A stretch of 64,000 nucleotides of DNA. Origin: UBA981 sp942490995. Lineage in GTDB: Bacteria > Pseudomonadota > Gammaproteobacteria > Ga0077536. The DNA lies in the NCBI GenBank assembly GCA_942490995.1, contig CALOBG010000065.1, positions 36,566 to 100,565 of the forward strand, written 5' to 3'. The position numbers were made by a program, and so were the translations under genes. Every line of letters starts with the position of its first letter. Position 1 is the first letter of the stretch. The notes beneath the pieces were generated by a model, which searched no databases, was not told the DNA's origin, and saw nothing but the letters and a program-made list of their open reading frames with translations. Below are positions 27,883 through 36,352 of this stretch, in pieces.

Positions 27883-30870
27883 TCAGTCGGCGTCGCTGCC
27901 CTGCAGGTGTTCGGCAAGTTCGTCGATCAAGGATTGGTCGTGATCCTTGGCGGCTTTACGGGCGGCCTCCGCGCGTTGCTTGATGCGTTCGATATGGGCT
28001 TTCTGATTGGCCAGCACTTCGCGCTGCTCGGCGCTGTTTTCGAGATCGGACTGTTCCGAGATCCAGGCGTCGAGCTCGTGCTTCAGATCGGCCCGGGCCT
28101 GTTCGACATGGACCTGGTGCGCGGCGAGATTCCCCGCTGAAGCGACCGCCTGCGCCTGCACGTCGGCACGCGCCTTCTCGGTACGAGCGACCTCTTCCGC
28201 GGCTAGATTGGCCGCGGCCTCGAGCTTCTCGAGGTCTTCGCGCGTATCGGAGTCAAGCTGAGGCGTTTCGCGCCTGAGCGACTCGATCTCGGCTTCGATG
28301 CGCTCGCGCTTTTCCTGGGCGGCGTCTTTTTCGCGCTGCGCGAGCTCAAGGGCGAGACGCAGACGTTTCGATTCGAGTTCAAGGCGCTCGCGCTCGACGC
28401 GCATATCGGCCTCTTCCTGCATCCGCTTGCGTGCATGCGCGGCCTTGAACTCGGTGACTACCTTCTGCGCTTCGTCGGCTGCCGCGATGCGCGCGGCTTC
28501 GGCGGCGTCGCGCTCACGGCGCGCGCGCTGCAGTTCGACCGCGTTGCGCGCCAGCTCCTGCTCCAGCGCGGCGCGTTCGGACTGGACCTTCTGGTTGAGT
28601 TCCTCGCGCAGGCGGCGCTTGAGCTCGATCTCCTGGCGTTCGCGCAGCGCCGCCTCGGCGGCACTGGCCTGCTCAACCTGCTCGAGTCGGTTCTGGTAGT
28701 CGCGGGCCTGCGCGAGCTGCGCGCGGGCCTGCGCGGACTGTTTCTCTACCCGTTCCTGCTCGTCGCGCAGACGCGCTTCGGCTTCCACCTTCTGCTGTTT
28801 GAGGCGTTGCAGTTCTTCGGCCTGCCAGGCATAGCTCTCACGCAGTTTTGCTTCTTCGTCCTGCAGGCGCCGTTCCATCTCGGCTCGCACTTGCTCGACA
28901 CGCAGTGCCTGCTCCTCGCGCTCGCGCTCGACCTGGCGCTCGGCTTCGGCCCGAGCCTGCTCGAGTTCTTCCTTCAGTCGTCGTGCTTCTGACAGTTCGC
29001 GCTGGGCCTGTTCCGCGGCCTGCTCGAGCTTGCCGCGTTCGGCCAGTTCGGCCTCGAGTTTCTGTTGCGCTTCGCGCGCTGCTTCTTCACGCGCGCGCTG
29101 AAGTTCGGCACTGGCTTTCTCGCGCTCGAGGGCAATCTGCTTTTCGGCTTCGCCCTGAGCGGCCTTGCGCGCGGCCTCGGTTTCGGCCCGGATCTCTTCC
29201 TCGCGGCGCTCGGCTTCGTGCCGTTCAGCCTGGTGACGTTGCTCAGCTTCCTGCTCGATCTGCTTGCGCGCGTCAAGCAACTCGGCATTGATTTTGGCCC
29301 GCTCGGCAGCGATCTGTTTTTCAGCTTCGTCCTGGGCTGCCTTGCGCGCCGCCTCGGCCGCGGCAAGCACGGCCTTTTCACGACGCTTGGATTCGAGTTT
29401 CTGCTCGGCCACCTGCTCGGCGAGCTTGCGCGCACGTGCGAGCTCGGCCTTGGCTTTCGCCTGCGCGGCCTTGATCTGTTTTTCGGCCTGCTCCTGCGCC
29501 GCCTTGCGGGCGGCAAGTGTGGCCGCCTGGATCGCACGCTCGCGGCTCAGGCGTTCCTCTTCGGCCCGTGCCGCGCTGGCCTGGGCTGCGCTGGCATGGG
29601 CCGCGCTATCGCTGGATTCGGCCAGCCGCAACTCGTTGATCCCGAGTTTCACGCTCAGCGCGGCAGCTTCGGTAGCGGGGTCCTGCGGGCTCTCCTTGGC
29701 GCTTTTGTGCGAAGACGGCACCGGTGCGGGTGCCGGCGCGGGGCGATCGGCATCGGCGGTCGTGTCGTCTTCGCTGAGGCTGAGATCGACGTCACCATCG
29801 GAGGCCGGTACAGGGCTCGCTTCGCTATAGGCAACCAGGCCACCCTCAAGGAAATGCACGTCGAATCCACGTTCGGCGAGCAGAAACGCGGCCACGCAAC
29901 TGAGTGAACCATCGTCGCAATAAACGAGGTAGGTTTTGCTCGAATCGAGCCGCCCGCTATGCATGCGCAGTGTATTTAGCGGATGGTTGATACTGTTTTT
30001 GAGTGCGTTGGCGGCGTGCTGCTCGGGAAAGCGAACATCAAGCCAGACCGCACCGCGCGTGGCTTCGATGTCACGCCCGGCGCTGAGGCTGACGGCGCTG
30101 AGCAGCGGTTTTTTGATCAGGTTGGAAAAATCTTCATTGCTCAGGCGGACAAGCTCACCGTCAGTGAGCATGGTTACGGTAGCGTTGCGCGGGCCACCGC
30201 CAACCAGCGCCTCTTCGCCGAAGGCATCGCCCGGACCAATCAGGGCCAGGCGATAGCCGGACGCACTGGGACCGGAGGCGCGGGTGATCTCGGCGCGACC
30301 ACGGACCACGACATAGTAGAAATCACCGTCGGCGTCCTGCTTCACGATGACGTCGCCCTGCGCCGCGGTGATGGTCTCCATACGGCTGAAAATACGGTGG
30401 ATGTTCGACGCCGGCAGATTGGAAAACAGCTTCGACTGGAGCATGCGCGTCATCCAGTCGTCGTCTTCCTCGGAGTCAATTTCCGCAACCTGAAAGGCGC
30501 GCCGCTCCTGTTCAGCCTGGTCAGTGCGCATCTTGTCCAGTAAGGCGCGGTCGATACGCAATACGGACACAGCGCTTTCGGCGCGCGCCGACATCTTGCG
30601 TGGCTGGAGCTGGGCGAGCGCGTGCACGGCATCATCGCTGCCGCCGACCAGGCGCTGAATGGTCTGCCCGCCGCTGAGTAACTCGAGACGACCCTCGAGC
30701 AGATAAAAGGAGTACGGATCGGTGTCACCTTCGTTGAACACGAAAGCGCCACGTTCAAAATTCAGGACTTCGGACTGGTCCAGGATCTCGGCCTGGTTCT
30801 GCGGCGATAGCACGCCCAGCGGCACCAGGGTACTTACCAGCCCCTCAAAATTCGATTCCACTGCCGACAT
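27883..30870 (-). CDS. Double CNB domain - rhodanese - long coiled-coil protein (paralogue A)
   Basis: About 995 residues from ATG 30870 (MSAVESNFEG); the frame is open to 30984. CNB domain 1 (about 15-125) lacks a clear phosphate-binding cassette. CNB 2 (about 140-270) has FGEEALVGGGPRNATV, close to the cAMP/cGMP-binding consensus. A rhodanese-like domain (about 280-365) has the altered active-site loop CDDGSLS. A low-complexity Ser/Pro/Ala linker is followed by roughly 550 residues of Glu/Ala/Arg/Gln coiled coil. The tail QREVLANQK and DELAEHL resembles paralogue B. No membrane segment is seen, so it is a probable cytoplasmic scaffold or sensor. Confidence 0.82.
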   Translation of the reverse strand: MSAVESNFEGLVSTLVPLGVLSPQNQAEILDQSEVLNFERGAFVFNEGDTDPYSFYLLEGRLELLSGGQTIQRLVGGSDDAVHALAQLQPRKMSARAESAVSVLRIDRALLDKMRTDQAEQERRAFQVAEIDSEEDDDWMTRMLQSKLFSNLPASNIHRIFSRMETITAAQGDVIVKQDADGDFYYVVVRGRAEITRASGPSASGYRLALIGPGDAFGEEALVGGGPRNATVTMLTDGELVRLSNEDFSNLIKKPLLSAVSLSAGRDIEATRGAVWLDVRFPEQHAANALKNSINHPLNTLRMHSGRLDSSKTYLVYCDDGSLSCVAAFLLAERGFDVHFLEGGLVAYSEASPVPASDGDVDLSLSEDDTTADADRPAPAPAPVPSSHKSAKESPQDPATEAAALSVKLGINELRLAESSDSAAHASAAQASAARAEEERLSRERAIQAATLAARKAAQEQAEKQIKAAQAKAKAELARARKLAEQVAEQKLESKRREKAVLAAAEAARKAAQDEAEKQIAAERAKINAELLDARKQIEQEAEQRHQAERHEAERREEEIRAETEAARKAAQGEAEKQIALEREKASAELQRAREEAAREAQQKLEAELAERGKLEQAAEQAQRELSEARRLKEELEQARAEAERQVEREREEQALRVEQVRAEMERRLQDEEAKLRESYAWQAEELQRLKQQKVEAEARLRDEQERVEKQSAQARAQLAQARDYQNRLEQVEQASAAEAALRERQEIELKRRLREELNQKVQSERAALEQELARNAVELQRARRERDAAEAARIAAADEAQKVVTEFKAAHARKRMQEEADMRVERERLELESKRLRLALELAQREKDAAQEKRERIEAEIESLRRETPQLDSDTREDLEKLEAAANLAAEEVARTEKARADVQAQAVASAGNLAAHQVHVEQARADLKHELDAWISEQSDLENSAEQREVLANQKAHIERIKQRAEAARKAAKDHDQSLIDELAEHLQGSDAD

Positions 30871-31243
30871 TGATCTCACGCATGGGTTTCCGGTAGCCAC
30901 ATTTCTAACGCTGTGCTTACGCGACCGCGCCGCAGCAACTGCTGAGCGGACTTCAAATATATGCACTCTTTGCAATTGACACATGGATGCCTTGCACTAA
31001 CTGTGAAGGGCATCACGCTGAAATGTACCAAATCTGATGTAATTTTCGACGTGCCTCAGGCGTAACGGGCCTAAGCTGTCGAAACTTAAGCGATTTTTGG
31101 AAAAATACTCGAATCGCTCACAGTTTACCGAGCGCCGCCTCGCTGGCGGCGGGACAAGCGGCGGCGAAATCGCGCTGCGGCGTGTCAAGGGCGCGAATCA
31201 GCGTAGAATGTCGCTCGAATTCTAGCAGCGGAATCAGGCTACC
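30871..31243. promoter_or_regulatory. Divergent promoter region between the two CNB-rhodanese paralogues
   Basis: This 373-bp gap serves paralogue A (minus) and the ydcH-paralogue B pair (plus). It is less GC-rich in 31015-31110. TAGAAT at about 31204-31209 could be a -10 element for the plus-strand genes, but the -35 is poor. The CRP-like site is listed separately. No coding pattern is seen. Confidence 0.5.
31002..31017. promoter_or_regulatory. Possible CRP-binding site
   Basis: TGTGA-AGGGCA-TCACG matches the CRP core TGTGA-N6-TCACA at nine of ten positions. It lies about 130 bp before paralogue A and about 230 bp before ydcH. A CRP/Vfr homologue is encoded at 52165-52827. Confidence 0.45.
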
Positions 31244-31450
31244 GTGTCGAGCGAGGAAACCAAGTCAATTCAATACCATATCCTTGAATTGCAGACCGAG
31301 CACCGTGATCTCGATCAGATTGTGGCGACCCTGTCGGACAACCCGGACGTTGACCAACTGCTGCTGCGACGCATGAAAAAACGCAAATTGTACCTAAAAG
31401 ACGAGATCGCCCGACTCAAGAGCGAACTCATTCCCGATCTCGACGCATGA
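31244..31450 (+). CDS. YdcH family (DUF465) small protein
   Basis: A 68-residue, highly charged helical protein starting at GTG 31244. The pattern HILELQTEHRDLDQIVATL and the RRMKKRKLYLKDEIARLKSEL end match the YdcH/DUF465 family, which forms short helical hairpins of unknown function. Its stop is 40 bp before paralogue B, so the two are likely cotranscribed. Confidence 0.85.
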   Translation: MSSEETKSIQYHILELQTEHRDLDQIVATLSDNPDVDQLLLRRMKKRKLYLKDEIARLKSELIPDLDA

Positions 31451-31490
31451 ACCGTCGCGCTGCGCCGCTTAACTCCGTGCACGCATTGCG

Positions 31491-33926
31491 ATGAGCGACG
31501 ATCCCGGCACGCTGGAGGCCCGGGTCGGCTTTCTTGTCCCACTCAACAAGTTACCGCCGGAACGGCGGGCGCGCCTGCTGGAACAATCGCAGGTGATCAC
31601 CCTGCGCAAGAAGCAGACCCTGTTCAAGCAAGGTGAACGAGACGATTTCACCTATTATCTGATCGACGGCGAAATCGAAATGTACGCCGACGACTCCCTG
31701 ATCAAACGCGTTACGGGTGGCGACGGCGCTTCGTTTCAGCCGCTCGCGCAGTTGCAACCGCGACAGATGAGCGCCGTTGCCAAAAGCAAAGCGGAGATCC
31801 TGCAGGTCAAGCGCAGCCTCCTCGATCAGCTCCTGAGCATGGACGAGGCCGCGCCGGAGCCCGACACCGGCATGGAAGTCGAGGAAATGGAGGCCGACCA
31901 GGGCGGCGACTGGCTGATGACCCTGCTGCAGTCGGAATTGTTTACCCGCATTCCGCCGTCCAATATTCAGGGTCTGCTCGACACCCTCGAAACAATTTCT
32001 CTGCAGGCCGGTGACGTCGTCATCAAGCAGGGTGAACCCGGAGATTTTTATTACGCCATCCAGAGCGGCGCCTGCGAAGTTGTGCGCAGCGGCGCGAACC
32101 AGCGCGAGATCAAGCTCGCCGAACTCGAGACCGGCGCAACTTTTGGTGAGGAGGCGCTGATCTCCGGCGCCAAACGCAATGCCACGGTGCGGATGACGCG
32201 CGCCGGCGATCTCGCGCGGCTGACCAAGGAAGATTTTTCGCGCCTGATCAAGGCGCCTCTGCTGAATTCGATGACCCGTCAACAGGCCGAAACAAAAATT
32301 GCCGCCGGCGCCACCTGGCTCGACGTGCGGTTTGAGGACGAGTTTGCCCATAACGGCATCGCCGGGGCCGTCAACATACCGCACGGCACGCTGCGTACGC
32401 GTATGGACGAACTCAATCCGGAGTCCGCCTACGTGGCCTACTGCGATACCGGCGGACGCAGTTCGGCGGCCGCGTTTCTGCTTGCCGAGAAGGGCTTCGA
32501 GATTGGCTACGTCGAAGGCGGCGCGGTCACCGAGCCGATACCGGAAAAATCCGCGGCGCCTGCGCCGGCAAAGAAAGCCCGGTCAACGACCAGGAAATCA
32601 AGTACCAGCACGGCCGGTAAATCCAGCCCGGAGCAGGCGCAAGCTGCGTCGAGCGCGGCGCCGACCCGGGAACAGGACAGCCAGGCATTGCTGGAGGCGA
32701 GTGCGCTCGCGTCCAGCCTCAGCGCCGAAGCCGAAAAGGCTCAACTTACCATCGACAAGGCACGCGCAATGATGGCCGAAGCAGAGGCCATGAAGCGCGA
32801 GGCGGAACGAGTGGTCGCGGAGAAACTCGCGGCGGAACGTAATCGGATTGACAGCGAGGCGACCAGGCTTAAAGAGAAACTCGCCGAAGCGGAAGCCGTC
32901 AAACTCGAATCACAGCGCGCCGCACAAGCCAGGATCGACGAAGAACAGCAGCGCATCAAAGCCGAAGCGAGCAAACTGGAACAACGCCTCGCCGAAGCCG
33001 AACGGCTGAAAGCGGCTCTCACCGAACAACACAAGGCGGCCGAAGCGGACGCCGCGCGGCGTCAGGAGGAAGTCGAGCAACGCGTGCGCGCACTCGAAGA
33101 CCAGACCCGCGAGCGCCTGCAGACCGAGGAGCGGCGCCTCGAGGCGCTATACCAGGACCAGACCGCGCAGCTCGAATCTCTGCAGGCCGACCGCGAGGTC
33201 GAGCTGCGCGCCAGGCTCAGCGACGAACTGGCCACGGAACGCAGAAAGTTCGAGCAGGAAGTGCTGCGCACGAACGAAGAACTCGAGCGCGCCCAGGAAG
33301 AACGCCGCCAGGCGATCGCGGCAAAGGAAGCGGCAGCGGAAGAAGCACGTTCCACGATCGCCGAATTCAAGGCCGAACAACAGGCTTTGCAGGTCGAGCA
33401 GCAGGCTGCGCTCGATCGCGAGCGCCAGCGCCTGCAGGCCGAAGCGAAGCGTATCGAACAGATCCGCGCCGAGGCGGGCAAGGCACGCGAGGCGGCCGAG
33501 GCCGCGCAACAGGCGGCGGAACTCGAACTGCAACAGGCGCGGGAGCGCGCCGCCGAGGCCGCTTCAATCGCCGACGAACGCGCTCTGGACGAAATTGAAA
33601 AACGCGCCTCGGCCGCGCAACGATCGTTGAATAAGGCGATCCGGGCCGAAACCGTCGTGCAGACCGCGGCGCGAGAGAACGAAGACCAGCTCGAGCGCAC
33701 TTACGACACGGCTACCGAGATCAATCTGTTGCTCGAGAAGGAATTGAAGGAATTTGTCGGCGACCAGGAAAAATTTCAGGAATCGACCCTGCAGCGTGAA
33801 GTGCTGTCACGCCAGAAGGAAATGGTCGAACGGATCAAGGCTCGCGCCGCACAGGTGCAACGCGAGCGCGAGACGCAGAACCTGAGCCTGCTCGACGAAA
33901 TCGAACAGCAATTAAAAAAGAACTGA
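31491..33926 (+). CDS. Double CNB domain - rhodanese - long coiled-coil protein (paralogue B)
   Basis: 811 residues with the same order as paralogue A. CNB 1 (about 10-115) has a degenerate pocket. CNB 2 (about 140-260) has FGEEALISGAKRNATVR, a near-consensus phosphate-binding cassette. The rhodanese domain (about 265-350) has WLDVRFEDEFAHNGIAGAVNIP and active loop CDTGGRS with its cysteine intact. A Lys/Ser/Ala linker and about 400 residues of coiled coil follow. The tail QREVLSRQKEMVERIKARA and LLDEIEQQL closely parallels paralogue A. No membrane segment is seen. A rhodanese reaction or persulfide sensing controlled by cyclic nucleotide is possible but is inference. Confidence 0.83.
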   Translation: MSDDPGTLEARVGFLVPLNKLPPERRARLLEQSQVITLRKKQTLFKQGERDDFTYYLIDGEIEMYADDSLIKRVTGGDGASFQPLAQLQPRQMSAVAKSKAEILQVKRSLLDQLLSMDEAAPEPDTGMEVEEMEADQGGDWLMTLLQSELFTRIPPSNIQGLLDTLETISLQAGDVVIKQGEPGDFYYAIQSGACEVVRSGANQREIKLAELETGATFGEEALISGAKRNATVRMTRAGDLARLTKEDFSRLIKAPLLNSMTRQQAETKIAAGATWLDVRFEDEFAHNGIAGAVNIPHGTLRTRMDELNPESAYVAYCDTGGRSSAAAFLLAEKGFEIGYVEGGAVTEPIPEKSAAPAPAKKARSTTRKSSTSTAGKSSPEQAQAASSAAPTREQDSQALLEASALASSLSAEAEKAQLTIDKARAMMAEAEAMKREAERVVAEKLAAERNRIDSEATRLKEKLAEAEAVKLESQRAAQARIDEEQQRIKAEASKLEQRLAEAERLKAALTEQHKAAEADAARRQEEVEQRVRALEDQTRERLQTEERRLEALYQDQTAQLESLQADREVELRARLSDELATERRKFEQEVLRTNEELERAQEERRQAIAAKEAAAEEARSTIAEFKAEQQALQVEQQAALDRERQRLQAEAKRIEQIRAEAGKAREAAEAAQQAAELELQQARERAAEAASIADERALDEIEKRASAAQRSLNKAIRAETVVQTAARENEDQLERTYDTATEINLLLEKELKEFVGDQEKFQESTLQREVLSRQKEMVERIKARAAQVQRERETQNLSLLDEIEQQLKKN

Positions 33927-33996
33927 ATAAGGGTTCGAAATCGTGCGGCCGACAGTCGCTGGTGGCGTGCGGATCGCGCCAACTGCACGCACTTAT

Positions 33997-34452
33997 TCAG
34001 GCCGCGGTCGCGGCATCCATACCCATTTGATCGCAGAGAAATGCGGTCAGAAGACGTTCGGCGCGCTGGTTCAAGTCGACGAAACGCATCCCGATCACGC
34101 AGCGCGGTTCTGAATCCACCGTAGTCAGGTACAACAATCGGCAGTCGCATTCGAGGTGCGCCGCGCCCGCGGCCAGCGGTAAGGTGATGTCGGCCTTGAA
34201 CAGCACGTCCGACATCGGATCAACCCTGCCGCCCGCGGGATGAAGCTGGCGGGCGGCGGCGATATCGCAACGTAGCTGCAGTCCGTCGGGCGATACATTC
34301 AGGGCGAGCACGGGTACTTCTTCGCCGTCGGCGCTGAAAATGCGCACCCCGCCATCGATCGGTATACGCGGATACTGGCGCTGTTCGTCAAGCTTTTCGA
34401 CGAGCTGCCAGACCAGGCTGCCGCGCCTGGCTGGTGATTCACTGCTGTTCAT
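33997..34452 (-). CDS. PilZ domain protein
   Basis: A 151-residue single PilZ domain. The cyclic di-GMP-binding motifs are visible as RQYPR (RxxxR, near residue 25) and NVSPDGLQ (N/DxSxxG, near residue 53). It ends with GMRFVDLNQRAERLLTAFLCDQM. It would sense cyclic di-GMP in the cytoplasm. It converges on paralogue B, with 70 bp between the stops. Confidence 0.9.
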   Translation of the reverse strand: MNSSESPARRGSLVWQLVEKLDEQRQYPRIPIDGGVRIFSADGEEVPVLALNVSPDGLQLRCDIAAARQLHPAGGRVDPMSDVLFKADITLPLAAGAAHLECDCRLLYLTTVDSEPRCVIGMRFVDLNQRAERLLTAFLCDQMGMDAATAA

Positions 34453-34611
34453 TGCACTCGAGTCCTCAAAACCTGCTTACTCGAAAATGTAGGGCCTGTT
34501 GGCGCTGAACTGCGGACCTGGTTCACATCCCCGGCCGGCTTCCCGCGCCGAAGTGCGCGAATTCCGACCGTTGTCACCGCATCAGTATTGTTTACAGTCT
34601 GTTGACGTTTC

Positions 34612-35454
34612 TTAATCTTTCACAGCCGCGCCGGCTGCGCCGATGGACTCGCGCAACTCCTCGAAGCGACGTTCGGCCTGCGCAATTTCCAGTTCGCTCA
34701 TGCGATCATGCAGCAGCTGCGTATTCGCGGTCGCAACCTCGAGTCCGGCGGCCGCCGCAAGACGAAACCAGGCCCACGCCTCAGCGGGATCGGCGGGCAC
34801 CCCTTCGCCACGCAGATAAGCCATGCCCAGCGCGTTCTGTGCCGCCGCCAGTCCGGCATCGGCGGCGCGCCGCCACCAGCTCACCGCGCTTTCCAGTTCG
34901 CGCGGCACTCCCAGCCCGCGCCGGTACAGAATGCCGAGGTTGTAGCAGGCCTCGGCATTGTCCTGTGCGGCGCCGCGTAACCACCATTCGCGCGCCTGCT
35001 CGAAACTGCGCGCCACTCCCAGCCCGCGAAAATACAGCAGGCCAAGCTGATGCGCGGCGCGACCGTCACCACTGCGCGCGGCACGCAGCAGCCAGTCGTG
35101 CGCGGTGATGGCATTGCGCTCGACACCGCGTCCATGCAGGTACTGCAGGGCAAGATTGAGCTGCGCTTTCGCGTAGCCCTGCTCGGCCGCGCGCAGGTAC
35201 CAGTGCGTGGCCAGCCCGGCATCCGCGATCACGCCCCAGCCCTGGGAATAAGCCAGGCCCAGGTAGAATTGCGCCGCTGCCTCACCGCGCTCTGCCGGGT
35301 CCCGCAGCGCGGCGACGCCAGCGCCGTGGTCGCCGCCAAGCAGCGCAGCTATCGCTGCGGCGCTGTCGGCAGACTGGTCCGCGGCGGCGACGCCCATGCA
35401 CAGCGTGGCAGCGCAGGCCGACGCACGTGCCAATTGAATCCAGCGCCTGAGCAT
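34612..35454 (-). CDS. Exported Sel1-repeat protein
   Basis: 280 residues: a signal peptide (ASACAATLCMGVAAA), then about five Sel1 repeats with the pattern AQFYLGLAYSQGWGV...A..WYLRAAEQG. The C-terminal helix has ELEIAQAERRFEELR. Sel1 repeats mediate protein-protein contacts; no enzymatic motif is seen. It is transcribed divergently from the moxR-type gene, 40 bp away. Confidence 0.85.
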   Translation of the reverse strand: MLRRWIQLARASACAATLCMGVAAADQSADSAAAIAALLGGDHGAGVAALRDPAERGEAAAQFYLGLAYSQGWGVIADAGLATHWYLRAAEQGYAKAQLNLALQYLHGRGVERNAITAHDWLLRAARSGDGRAAHQLGLLYFRGLGVARSFEQAREWWLRGAAQDNAEACYNLGILYRRGLGVPRELESAVSWWRRAADAGLAAAQNALGMAYLRGEGVPADPAEAWAWFRLAAAAGLEVATANTQLLHDRMSELEIAQAERRFEELRESIGAAGAAVKD

Positions 35455-35494
35455 GTTTTACAATGCCTCTTGAATCTTATGAACTGTGGAAAAC

Positions 35495-36352
35495 ATGGCA
35501 AACGAACGCTTCTCCGGCACCGACAGCTACATCGTAACTGAAGACCTCATGATGGCGGTGAATGCCGCAATCACCTTGCAACGTCCACTACTCGTCAAAG
35601 GAGAACCCGGTACCGGGAAAACCAAGCTCGCCGAAGAAGTCGCCCAATCTTTAGGTCGCGAACTGATCCAGTGGCATATCAAGTCGACCACCAAGGCCGC
35701 TCAGGGCTTGTACGAATATGACGCCGTCGCGCGTCTGCGCGATTCGCAACTTGGCGAAGAAGCGGTCCACAACATTTCGAACTACATCGTCAAAGGTAAA
35801 CTTTGGGAAGCGTTTTCCGCCGACCAGCAGCCGGTCCTTCTGATCGATGAGATTGACAAGGCCGACATCGAGTTCCCCAACGATCTCCTGCAGGAGCTCG
35901 ATCGCATGGAGTTTTTCGTTTATGAAACGAAAGAAACCATCAGCGCTCAGCACCGACCGATCATCATTATCACCAGCAACAACGAAAAAGAGCTTCCCGA
36001 CGCGTTCCTGCGCCGCTGCTTTTTTCATTACATTGCGTTCCCGGAACGCGAGACGATGGACGCCATCGTGCGGGTGCATTATCCCGACATCAAGAAGCGA
36101 CTGCTTGCCGAAGCCATGGAATGTTTTTTTGAACTGCGCGAAATCCCGGGGCTGAAGAAGCGTCCGTCGACGTCCGAGCTGCTCGATTGGATCAAGCTGC
36201 TGGTGGCCGAGGACATTCCGCCGGAGGCACTGCGCGACAAGGATTCGCGCAAAGCGATCCCGAAGCTTTACGGTGCATTACTGAAAAACGAACAGGATAT
36301 GCACCTGTTCGAACGTCTGGTTTTCATGTCGAGGCGTACTGGTGCTAACTGA
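35495..36352 (+). CDS. MoxR-family AAA+ ATPase
   Basis: 285 residues from ATG 35495. The GTG at 35486 is in frame but adds nothing conserved. The Walker A is GEPGTGKTKLAEE, the Walker B is LLIDEIDKAD, sensor 1 is IIITSNNEKELPDAF and the arginine finger region is LRRCFFHYIAFPE. MoxR proteins act as chaperones that load cofactors or activate partner complexes with a VWA protein. The next gene, overlapping by 11 bp, encodes that partner. Confidence 0.92.
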   Translation: MANERFSGTDSYIVTEDLMMAVNAAITLQRPLLVKGEPGTGKTKLAEEVAQSLGRELIQWHIKSTTKAAQGLYEYDAVARLRDSQLGEEAVHNISNYIVKGKLWEAFSADQQPVLLIDEIDKADIEFPNDLLQELDRMEFFVYETKETISAQHRPIIIITSNNEKELPDAFLRRCFFHYIAFPERETMDAIVRVHYPDIKKRLLAEAMECFFELREIPGLKKRPSTSELLDWIKLLVAEDIPPEALRDKDSRKAIPKLYGALLKNEQDMHLFERLVFMSRRTGAN

